DNA of 17,367 bases from Gordonibacter sp034932485 (GTDB taxonomy: Bacteria > Actinomycetota > Coriobacteriia > Coriobacteriales > Eggerthellaceae), in NCBI GenBank assembly GCA_034932485.1, contig JAYFOQ010000038.1, forward strand, positions 1 to 17,367. Reading direction: 5' to 3'. Made by a program: the position numbers and the translations under genes. The notes under the pieces are model-generated. The model worked only from the letters and a program-made list of their open reading frames with translations. It was not told the origin of the DNA and searched no databases. This document shows, piece after piece, positions 6,828 through 14,355 of this stretch (its first letter is position 1; each line of letters begins with the position of its first letter).

Positions 6828-8291
6828 ATGATTACCTTCACAATAGTCGTTATCTATCTCTCAGCTACCCTAGCTGTTGGCTTCATCATGAAGCGCCGCA
6901 CCGGCAAAGATTCCACTATCCGAGATTTTTTTATCGCTAATGGCTCCATGCCTGTTTTCGCAGTCACCACTATGCTTTTCGGTGATCTTATTGCAGCCTC
7001 CACAACAACAGGGACGGCAGGAACTGGCTACAGTACTGGACTTACCGCACTATGGGGAATATGGGGTAGCAGCCTAGGTTGCATCCTTTTCAGCGTTTTT
7101 TTCTGCAAATTCTTTTTTGAAGTAAGAACAACGGGCGCAATGACTGGACCTGAGGCGTTTGGCATCCGATTTGATTCAAAAATCCGTTATCTTGTTCTCA
7201 TTTTTACCCTTATTCCCCTCTTTATCATATTCTCTACGCAGGTCACCGCGGCAAGCATGTACTTAAGCTCAATGCTCAACATTGACGAAATTGCCTCTAC
7301 TTTTATAGTTTTTGTATTATTTCTAGCTATGGCACTTCTGGGAATTACAGGTATGGCCGAAATGAACAAACTGCATTCTTTTGTAATATTGTTTGGACTA
7401 ACATTTGCAGCTCTAACTTCCCTACATTATGTCGGAGGCGTCAACCCTCTCCTTGAGAAGCTACCCTCTTCGTATTTTGATCTTTTTGCCAATGGCGCAC
7501 CTACAGCACTGGCTCAATTTATTGGAGGAGCATTGGGATTCTCCGTTTCCGTAACCTCAATCAACATCGGTTATTGCGCAAAAAACATACGCATTGCGAA
7601 ACAAAGCCATATTGCAGTTGCCATCATAAGTGCACTATTCGCTTTCGCACCAACCATCGTTGGTCTCTGTGCTGCAATCACTTTCACAGACATTCGTCCA
7701 GATTTGGCTCTTTATTCAATGACTAACGAAATTTCTCCCTACTTATCTGGTATAACCGTTATGGCAGTATTCGCTGCAATCTTCTCTACGGGTCCCTATT
7801 TCCTCTTGGAGATATCAAAATTAATTGTAAAAGAACTCTACATTCCCATGAAAGCTCTGCGCGGAGAAACCGTCTCCGACAGAACTGGGCTAAGAATGTC
7901 ACGTATAATTATAACTACTTCGCTATTGTTTGCTGTTGCCGTTAGTGGAACTAACGTTTCTTTACTCGAGTCGCTCATGAGCGCATCGCAGATCAAGGCA
8001 ATCACTGTCATTTTGCTTCTTTTTGGTTTGTATTGGAAACGAACATCAAATAGTGCTGGCTTTGCCGGACTTCTTTGCGGAGGAACCGCCTCGACAATTT
8101 GGTATTATGCCGGAAACCCATTCGGTATCCAGCCACTCTGGCCTGGTGTGGCACTGGCAATTGCAATCATTGTCGTAGGCAGTCTCATTGCGAGCAAAAA
8201 TTCAGTTTCAAAGGACTACGTCGCCTATCGTATTCGCCTCAAGGAAAAGCAGTGCACCTTCACAGAAGCTAAACGGGGAAACTCTCAGTAG
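6828..8291 (+). CDS. Sodium:solute symporter (SSS/SLC5 family)
   Basis: The protein has 487 residues with around 13 hydrophobic segments and a charged cytosolic tail. The N-terminal part (GKDSTIRDFFIANGSMP, then the FGDLIAASTTTGTAGTGYSTGLTALWG stretch) fits the SSS fold, where the first helices carry the unwound substrate/sodium site. The ATG at 6828 has only a weak purine stretch ahead of it; no better start is visible. It stands alone between a terminator and a convergent regulator gene, so it has its own promoter, which I could not define. The substrate cannot be read from the sequence. By context it may take up a compound used by either flanking reductase locus, for example an organic acid. 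Confidence 0.85.
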   Translation: MITFTIVVIYLSATLAVGFIMKRRTGKDSTIRDFFIANGSMPVFAVTTMLFGDLIAASTTTGTAGTGYSTGLTALWGIWGSSLGCILFSVFFCKFFFEVRTTGAMTGPEAFGIRFDSKIRYLVLIFTLIPLFIIFSTQVTAASMYLSSMLNIDEIASTFIVFVLFLAMALLGITGMAEMNKLHSFVILFGLTFAALTSLHYVGGVNPLLEKLPSSYFDLFANGAPTALAQFIGGALGFSVSVTSINIGYCAKNIRIAKQSHIAVAIISALFAFAPTIVGLCAAITFTDIRPDLALYSMTNEISPYLSGITVMAVFAAIFSTGPYFLLEISKLIVKELYIPMKALRGETVSDRTGLRMSRIIITTSLLFAVAVSGTNVSLLESLMSASQIKAITVILLLFGLYWKRTSNSAGFAGLLCGGTASTIWYYAGNPFGIQPLWPGVALAIAIIVVGSLIASKNSVSKDYVAYRIRLKEKQCTFTEAKRGNSQ

Positions 8292-8884
8292 TGAATAAGA
8301 ATACGGAACGGTAACCGGCATTTGATTATTTCATCTTATCGGAATCTGCAAACTCTTCGCCTCATAGTATTTCAGCGTAAAATAAAGCTATCACTGAATA
8401 TATCCTCTTTAGGAACCCACTTAAAAAACTATCAACCATAAGGTTATGCGTCTTGCTGTAATCACGCGATCCAAGCTGATCGAATCAAACGGCGCCCAAA
8501 ATTAGTTCGGCTGCTAGCAAGTGCCTACATTCGACATCCTCTCACACCAAACCAACAGACATACCGAGTGTCCTGCATTAGACCACAGAAACGTCGTGCC
8601 ACATGACTTCTGTAGGAAGATGAACGCTAACAGTCTAGCGTTCATCTTATCGACATCCTTCGACCCTCAGAGGGAGCAATATGGTTATATTCGATGCCCG
8701 AAAAATCGTAAAGATCTTTAGTGGCCCGACAGAAATCCAAGGCACACCCTCGCGCTTGCGTAGTTCCTTTTTCGAACATTCCCCACCCAACAACACGCAC
8801 GGCTTCGACTACATCAAAGATCGATACCTCGATGAGCACTGCCTCGCAACGCTCGCAAGAAGCGAACCCCTCGACAGCCGACAT
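8292..8884. other. Gene-free stretch between convergent symporter and luxR genes
   Basis: These 593 nt hold no open frame with both a ribosome site and a recognisable protein. The only structured element is the perfect hairpin at 8617-8648. The length is unusual for a convergent junction and might mark a lost gene or an old insertion, but I recognise no remnant. Confidence 0.5.
8617..8648. terminator. Perfect 13-bp hairpin, possible bidirectional terminator
   Basis: AAGATGAACGCTA (8617-8629) and TAGCGTTCATCTT (8636-8648) pair without mismatch around a 6-nt loop. It lies between convergent genes, 325 nt past the symporter stop and 236 nt past the luxR stop. Neither side has a real T-run, so the terminator role is uncertain; a protein-binding site is also possible. 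Confidence 0.45.
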
Positions 8885-10387
8885 CTAACGTGGTCGAATA
8901 GCACCTTTTGCCGCATCGATCGGCATGCAATCTTTCGCCGCCTCCATCACGTCGATCAATTCTTGATGAGAATGAACGCCCAATTTCGCGTAAAGACTTT
9001 TAGTGTACCCCTTCACCGTATTTCGAGAAAGGTAAAGCTGCTCGCTGACGTATGCCGTGTTACGACCTCGCGCGAGATAATTCAACACTTCTGACTCACG
9101 TTTCGTAAGTTTACATTCGTAAGCCACCGCTTGACATTTTTTGTCAATGTCGTCCATGCCAGAGAATAGGGGGTCCAACCTCGCTTCGGTATTGTTCTTG
9201 TTCTTGCTCTTTCTGCAAGTAAACAGACTTCTCAACCATATCGTAATCCGACCGACCACGCCTTCTTTGCCCAGTACCAAAATAGCCACAAAGATTAAAT
9301 ATACAATGAAAAGCGGCAGTGATGCCGACTGATAATATGCCTCATGAGACCTTACGCCAAACCATCCCGGAACATAAAGACCAACGAGTAGAGCACCTTT
9401 CGCAATGGCAAAGCTAAACGCTATGAGCGCAAGTGCAATTCTTCGATCACTGGAAAACTCATCAATCATTATTGAAACAATCAGTAATTGGCTGGCGGCT
9501 ATACCCGCGCTCATCATGAACACCGTAACATCGAAAACCGGGACGACGAAAGCAGTCGCAAAAGCAAAGAACATAACCTTCAGTGACTGTCGATAATCTC
9601 GATGCGAGCTGTGCCGCAGCCAGAGAAGAAAAAGAGCAGCGCCTACCGGCGCACCCCAAAACGAAGCGATCGCTCCGTTTGGAGATCCGGCAGCGCCCAT
9701 GGCAACGACTTCAACGACGCCGAAAATAAAAGATACAAGCACAAATCCTGCAAAGGGAACGAACATTTTGTTCGCCGAGCGCATACCTGGAGACAAGGCT
9801 TCTATAGAACGCAGCGGAGCACGCACAGGAAAAACGTCAACTTGCGCAGAAGAGCTCTTCCTCAGGAACACCAACATCGATCCCCATGCTACAAGAGACG
9901 CAAAAACGGAAACGATGCCGAACAGGTCTCGAAAATAAGATGCACCCACGGCAAAAACGGTGACTCCAAACAGCATTTGCCACCCTTGAGTCATAATCGC
10001 CCTGCGCTCCGGCAACCAAGATAGCAGCACTAACGAAAAGGAGAGGGAAACGGACAGCCCTAAGCCACATAGCGCACCGACCAAAAACGCAACGGAAGAA
10101 TTTCTACCGAAATCAAAGCACTGAGCCAAAACGAGTCCTGTCGTCAAGATGCAAAAAGCGACATTAGAAACACCTACGACCACGCGGCGAGAGCACAAAA
10201 ACGCAACGGATATATAGGCGAAAGCAGCAAGAGAAAAGCTCAGAACAAATGACATATTGAATGCCCGGTATACAACTCGCGGTTCCGCCCCAAAAAGAAC
10301 TCCGGGGAAAGAACAGAGCGAAGCGATGGCCCAAAGGCACGAGAGTCCTAAGGCACAAGAAACGACGAGTACGCGATTACCCTGCAT
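8885..10387 (-). CDS. Second membrane-embedded LuxR-family regulator
   Basis: The protein has 500 residues from the ATG at 10387, which has AAGGG 5 nt upstream. The in-frame GTG at 10393 directly abuts that ribosome site and is less likely. About 12 hydrophobic segments (residues 5-375) precede a hydrophilic linker and a GerE helix-turn-helix at about 423-483: LTKRESEVLNYLARG, then YLSRNTVKGYTKSLYAKLGV. It has the same architecture as the regulator at 715-2250, but the sequences differ widely outside the DNA-binding domain. It diverges from the Tat-exported flavoprotein gene, so that gene is its likely target. The inverted repeat in the shared promoter (10440-10458) is a candidate site. Confidence 0.9.
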   Translation of the reverse strand: MQGNRVLVVSCALGLSCLWAIASLCSFPGVLFGAEPRVVYRAFNMSFVLSFSLAAFAYISVAFLCSRRVVVGVSNVAFCILTTGLVLAQCFDFGRNSSVAFLVGALCGLGLSVSLSFSLVLLSWLPERRAIMTQGWQMLFGVTVFAVGASYFRDLFGIVSVFASLVAWGSMLVFLRKSSSAQVDVFPVRAPLRSIEALSPGMRSANKMFVPFAGFVLVSFIFGVVEVVAMGAAGSPNGAIASFWGAPVGAALFLLWLRHSSHRDYRQSLKVMFFAFATAFVVPVFDVTVFMMSAGIAASQLLIVSIMIDEFSSDRRIALALIAFSFAIAKGALLVGLYVPGWFGVRSHEAYYQSASLPLFIVYLIFVAILVLGKEGVVGRITIWLRSLFTCRKSKNKNNTEARLDPLFSGMDDIDKKCQAVAYECKLTKRESEVLNYLARGRNTAYVSEQLYLSRNTVKGYTKSLYAKLGVHSHQELIDVMEAAKDCMPIDAAKGAIRPR

Positions 10388-10439
10388 AGACACCCTTCAA
10401 ATCCACTTCATTACCGAATTCCAGTATACCCAACAAAAC

Positions 10440-10458
10440 ATGGTCGTCCCAAGACCAT
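10440..10458. promoter_or_regulatory. Inverted repeat, operator candidate for the flavoprotein gene
   Basis: ATGGTC (10440-10445) and GACCAT (10453-10458) are exact inverted copies with a 7-nt spacer. The centre lies about 41 nt upstream of the transcription start implied by the GATAAT box at 10478. That is the classical position for an activator overlapping the -35 region. Binding by the divergent LuxR protein is inferred. Confidence 0.42.
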
Positions 10459-10477
10459 ATTCCCAAGGGTCGCATAC

Positions 10478-10483
10478 GATAAT
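10478..10483 (+). promoter_or_regulatory. Putative -10 element of the flavoprotein gene
   Basis: GATAAT matches the -10 consensus in 5 of 6 positions. The -35 position (CATATT region) is poor, consistent with activation. The implied leader to the ATG at 10613 is about 120 nt. Confidence 0.35.
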
Positions 10484-10612
10484 GAAACTTTTCAAGAACA
10501 AAAAAGAGAACCACCCCCGCAGGGTCTACTCGAATTCGGTGGTCTTTCCTACCGTAATCACATCGGGTTGTTGCAAAAATCCGAAACAATCGAAAACAAG
10601 GAGGAAATAATC

Positions 10613-12277
10613 ATGGAAAGAAAAAGTGTTACTCGACGAGGATTCATTGCGGGAGCTATGGCTACCGGTGCTTTGGGAATCTTGACTGCGACAGGGTGCA
10701 GCCCCCAAGAATCGAAGGGAGCTTCGGGTTCGGCAAAAAAGACCGATGATTGGACAGTAAAGCTCAATACAAACCTCTCGGAGGTTCTCCCAGGAAACAC
10801 GTCCGAGAAAATTACCATCGAAGAAACGAAGGAGTGCGACGTAGTCGTAATTGGGGGAGGGTGTTCAGGGACCAATACTGCAGTGAGAGCTGCTGAGAAA
10901 GGTTTGCGCGTCATCTTGCTCGAAAAGTCGCAGGCAATCGGTGGGGCCAGTTTGAAGTCATCAGGACCAACAGCTCCGAACAGCAAATACGAAGTTGCTG
11001 CTGGCGTCACAACAGACACAGACAAGATTATCGATACATGGGTAGCCGACTCCCATTGGCGTGTCGACGCAGCAGCAATCAGGCAGCTCGTCACCAAGGC
11101 TGGCGAGGCTGTCGACTGGATGAGTGACAACGGGTGGGAATTCACTTACACCAAGATGTTTACCAAGCTTCCCGACTATGAAAAAAGAGAACCTCTCTTT
11201 CGCGAGATGCTGAAAAAATACGTCGAACCGACAGGTGAAGTGATTACCGAAGCAACGGCTAAATATTTAATAACCGACGACAAAGGTACCATAACCGGCG
11301 TAGTCGCAACGAAAAACAATAAAGGATTTCAGGTCAACGCCAAGGCAATAGTTATCGCAACCGGCGGATACGGCGGAAACCAAGCTATGGTCAAAACTGC
11401 GTTCAACTTCGACGGAGTCTTTGCGGGAATTCCACAAAACATTGGCGAAGGACTGGAAATGGCATGGAAGGCTGGAGCGCAGAAACCGCAGAACTTCGGC
11501 GGCCAAATGCTCCATCAGACGTTGGCACGCGCAACCGATTCGATCATCAATGATTTTGATGCGTTTCCAGCAAAATACCCAATGATTCTGACTTATATCC
11601 CCCAGCTGATGAACGTTGGATCCAGCGGAGCCCGCTTCCGCAACGAAGCGCTCGTCCTCAGTCCCGTTCCTGCCGCGAACTCGAGCGTCTACCAAGGATC
11701 GTTTCATTATGTGGTCGTGTCCAAAGACATCATGGACATTCTCGAGAAACAAGGTCTTGCGGGATTAGGCGTTGACAAAAGCCCCGGACTACCCCCCGCG
11801 TACAAACCAAAATTTGAATTGACTGATCCTTGGACGAACATTTCCCAAGTTTTCGACAAGATGGTAGAAAAAGGCGGCGGTTTCAAGGCCGACACCTCTG
11901 AAGAACTTGCAAACCAAGCCGGCATGGATGTCGACGTGTTCACGAAGCAAATGAAAAGCTACGAGGAATTCTGCACCAACGGATCGGACACACAATTCGG
12001 CAAACCGTCTCAATATCTAAAGGCGCTAGGTTCGGGTCCGTATTACCTCATCACAGCAGAAGAGAACAACTTGGGATCATGGGGCGGACTGCTCACTAAT
12101 ACCGATTTCGAAGTACTCGACGAGAAGAGAGTTCCCATCAAGGGGCTCTACGCCGTCGGCAACGAAGCTGGCAGCAACCTTTATAACGACACATACGTCG
12201 GCTCAGGTTACGCGATGGCCAACACCATCACGTCGGGCTATCTTTGCGGAGCGAAACTAGCTGCAAAGCTCGGATAA
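10613..12277 (+). CDS. Tat-exported FAD-dependent reductase, fumarate-reductase-like
   Basis: The protein has 554 residues. The ATG at 10613 has AAGGAGG 8 nt upstream. SVTRRGFIAG (twin arginines R8-R9), a hydrophobic stretch and TATGC29 indicate Tat export and probable lipoprotein anchoring. The FAD-binding fold begins at CDVVVIGGGCSG (G81-x-G83-x2-G86); the C-terminal FAD motif is GLYAVGNEAGS (511-521). There is no heme-binding CxxCH and no FMN-binding domain, unlike Shewanella flavocytochromes. By eye, positions matching the fumarate reductase catalytic Arg (RFVNE..TR) read RFRNEALVL here, and HGANRLGG reads NDTYVGSG, so the catalytic His and both Arg are missing. Reduction of some other unsaturated or aromatic acceptor outside the membrane is likelier. 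No cytochrome partner gene is adjacent. Control by the divergent LuxR protein is likely. Confidence 0.88.
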   Translation: MERKSVTRRGFIAGAMATGALGILTATGCSPQESKGASGSAKKTDDWTVKLNTNLSEVLPGNTSEKITIEETKECDVVVIGGGCSGTNTAVRAAEKGLRVILLEKSQAIGGASLKSSGPTAPNSKYEVAAGVTTDTDKIIDTWVADSHWRVDAAAIRQLVTKAGEAVDWMSDNGWEFTYTKMFTKLPDYEKREPLFREMLKKYVEPTGEVITEATAKYLITDDKGTITGVVATKNNKGFQVNAKAIVIATGGYGGNQAMVKTAFNFDGVFAGIPQNIGEGLEMAWKAGAQKPQNFGGQMLHQTLARATDSIINDFDAFPAKYPMILTYIPQLMNVGSSGARFRNEALVLSPVPAANSSVYQGSFHYVVVSKDIMDILEKQGLAGLGVDKSPGLPPAYKPKFELTDPWTNISQVFDKMVEKGGGFKADTSEELANQAGMDVDVFTKQMKSYEEFCTNGSDTQFGKPSQYLKALGSGPYYLITAEENNLGSWGGLLTNTDFEVLDEKRVPIKGLYAVGNEAGSNLYNDTYVGSGYAMANTITSGYLCGAKLAAKLG

Positions 12278-12297
12278 TCTTCGTACGAGTCAAACCT

Positions 12298-12331
12298 CAA
12301 GAGGGCCAATGAGAAAGCGTTGGCCCCCTTG
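12298..12331 (+). terminator. Hairpin terminator after the flavoprotein gene
   Basis: CAAG-A-GGGCCAA (12298-12309) pairs with TTGGCCC-C-CTTG (12320-12331), 11 pairs with one A-C mismatch and a 10-nt loop. It begins 21 nt past the stop codon. No T-run follows, so the call rests on stem strength and position between convergent genes. Confidence 0.5.
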
Positions 12332-12423
12332 GGAAGAGCACCATAACAGGGCGGAATATCAGTAATTACAATCTCCGGCATCATATCCATTTCGCAAGAT
12401 AACAAAATAGCGATTCACTCATA

Positions 12424-13614
12424 TTACTGATACCGAAGCGATTCCACTGGATCAAGCTTTGCAGCACGTCGTGCGGGATAGTAACCAAACACCACTCCAA
12501 TAAGCACGCAAACCCCCACCGCCACTGCCACCACCTGGATGGACAACGCCGGTGTAACACTCATTCCCGGCTGAACCATTCCAATCACCCCACCAAGGCC
12601 CCACGCGGCCAAAAACCCGAATACGATACCCAGCAATCCCCCGGCCACGCATAGCATGATGGATTCCAGCAAGAACTGCTTGGTAATGTCGCGACGTCGC
12701 GCACCAAGAGACTTGCGCAAACCGATCTCACGAATACGTTCAGTAACGTTGGTAAGCATCATATTCATAATACCGATGCCTCCTACAAACAGCGATATCG
12801 AGGCAACAGCACCCATAAGCAGAGAAAATGACGACATCATGGTTTCCATCTGTTTGATTACGGAGTCAAGAGCAAGCACATACACGCCATCTTCCGGCGA
12901 CACATTGAAGTAGGACGCAACCGCAATCTTAGTTGTCTCGGTGAGGCGATCCATATCTACGCCCTCTTTCGCAAACCCCATAATCTGCGACACATGCACA
13001 TTTCCGATACGCGTTTCAGCCGTGGTATAGGGCACGTATACCGTTATACCGTAGGACATAAGCGATGAACTTTGAATAACACCTACGACAGTAAAATCGT
13101 CGTTTCCAAGATGCAGCGTCTTACCCACAGCCTCGGCATTGGCACCACCAAACAAATCTTTAACCGACGATTGATCAACCAACGCAAGCCGTGCTCCCGA
13201 AGCTTCTTCATTTGATGTAAAAAAACGTCCCTCAGCAATCTTTGATCCGTTTGCCGTAAAGAAGTCGGGCTTCACTGCCATAATTTGCGCCTGCGACTTC
13301 GTGCCATTAGCGAGCGTTGTCTCGGCTGACGTCTGGCCCGAGGCAGTAAGCGTCTCATAATCGGGCATGGACTTCGCTAAACGATCTACGTCATCGAAAC
13401 CGATAGGTGCTGCTGTGTTTACGCTGATTGACATCTGGCGCGCCTGCGCAAGACCCATTTCGCCAATAAGCATGTTCTGAATACCACCGATAAGTGAAGT
13501 CATAGCAATAACCGCAGCAATACCTATCACAATGCCAAGAATGGTAAGAACCGATCGTCCTTTGTTGGCTGAAAGCGCATGCCACGTTTCGTAGAGCAGA
13601 TCGCCGAACCTCAT
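12424..13614 (-). CDS. MacB/YknZ-type ABC exporter permease
   Basis: The protein has 396 residues. The start at 13614 overlaps the ATPase stop in ATGA; longer frames run inside the ATPase gene. It has TM1 at about 19-41, then a roughly 220-residue extracellular MacB_PCD domain, then three TM segments forming an FtsX core. The segment VTERIREIGLRKSLGARRRDI between TM2 and TM3 is the family hallmark that contacts the ATPase. The end PARRAAKLDPVESLRYQ is also typical. It is the last gene of a three-gene operon with adaptor and ATPase. MacB-type systems transmit ATP-driven motion to extrude peptides, lipids or drugs instead of forming a classical channel. The cargo is unknown. Confidence 0.92.
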   Translation of the reverse strand: MRFGDLLYETWHALSANKGRSVLTILGIVIGIAAVIAMTSLIGGIQNMLIGEMGLAQARQMSISVNTAAPIGFDDVDRLAKSMPDYETLTASGQTSAETTLANGTKSQAQIMAVKPDFFTANGSKIAEGRFFTSNEEASGARLALVDQSSVKDLFGGANAEAVGKTLHLGNDDFTVVGVIQSSSLMSYGITVYVPYTTAETRIGNVHVSQIMGFAKEGVDMDRLTETTKIAVASYFNVSPEDGVYVLALDSVIKQMETMMSSFSLLMGAVASISLFVGGIGIMNMMLTNVTERIREIGLRKSLGARRRDITKQFLLESIMLCVAGGLLGIVFGFLAAWGLGGVIGMVQPGMSVTPALSIQVVAVAVGVCVLIGVVFGYYPARRAAKLDPVESLRYQ

Positions 13615-14351
13615 AGCTGCGTACCGCCGTTCCCGCGAGGAGCGCTGGTTACACACCCCGTGCTTTCGATCTCATTATCAAAGCGGCGACCATCGCGAAT
13701 ATGTATCACACGATCGGCATGAGCCGCCACCTCAGGTTCGTGGGTAATGAGCACAATGGTTTTTCCCTGATCGCGAAGACGTTTGAACGTATCGAGCACC
13801 ATATCGCCCGTGGCAGTATCGAGATTACCAGTGGGCTCATCCGCCAAAATAAGCGCCGGGTTGTTTACCAAAGCACGCGCGATGGCCACCCTCTGCATTT
13901 GACCGCCAGACAGCTCGTTGCTGCGATGATCAAACAGACGCTCGTCTATGGATACACTACGCAACGCCGCACGGGCTCGCTCTCCTCGCTCCTTACGCGG
14001 GCAGGCTGTATAGATAAGAGGAAGCACCACGTTGCGCAACACGGTAGCGCGCGGCAACAAATTAAATGACTGGAACACGAACCCCAAACGCGTGGCGCGT
14101 ACCTCAGCTAATTCATCAGGGCGATACGCAGCCACATCGATACCCTCTAACAGATAGCGACCCCGCGTTGGCGTATCGAGACAACCGAGCAGGTTCATAA
14201 GCGTAGATTTTCCAGAACCAGAAGGCCCCATAATAGCCAGAAATTCACCTTGATCAACAGAAAGCGACACACCACGCAGCGCATGAGTATAACCAGAAGC
14301 ACTCTCATAAATGCGATGCAGGTCGATTGCTTCAACAACGGCGGTGGCCAT
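13611..14351 (-). CDS. MacB/YknY-type ABC exporter ATPase
   Basis: The protein has 246 residues. The ATG at 14351 lies 4 nt after the adaptor stop. Walker A is G42-P-S-G-S-G-K-S-T50, the Q-loop is FVFQ94, the signature is LSGGQ (147-151), Walker B is LILADEP (about 167-173) and the H-loop is H204. The sequence belongs to the LolD/MacB/YknY cluster of ATPases. It powers the permease encoded next, with which it shares an ATGA overlap. A C-terminal tail of about 25 residues past the core is not conserved in the family. Confidence 0.94.
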   Translation of the reverse strand: MATAVVEAIDLHRIYESASGYTHALRGVSLSVDQGEFLAIMGPSGSGKSTLMNLLGCLDTPTRGRYLLEGIDVAAYRPDELAEVRATRLGFVFQSFNLLPRATVLRNVVLPLIYTACPRKERGERARAALRSVSIDERLFDHRSNELSGGQMQRVAIARALVNNPALILADEPTGNLDTATGDMVLDTFKRLRDQGKTIVLITHEPEVAAHADRVIHIRDGRRFDNEIESTGCVTSAPRGNGGTQL

Positions 14352-14355
14352 AGCG

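Noticed and set aside
8642..8884. 80-codon minus-strand frame directly after the second luxR gene
   Set aside because: No ribosome site (ATG directly follows the luxR stop), no known motif, and it runs through the 8617-8648 hairpin area only at its end. It looks like chance.
8681..9094. 137-codon plus-strand frame with a weak GGGAG ahead of its ATG
   Set aside because: Its second half is antisense to the luxR DNA-binding domain and its first half has no recognisable protein features. It was considered as a degraded gene but not supportable.
10558..11145. 195-codon minus-strand frame over the flavoprotein start
   Set aside because: It is antisense to the Tat signal and FAD-binding domain of a clear gene and has no family features.
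10613..12277. Naming the flavoprotein a fumarate reductase
   Set aside because: The family fold fits, but the catalytic His/Arg positions appear substituted and the heme domain is missing, so the specific name is not justified.
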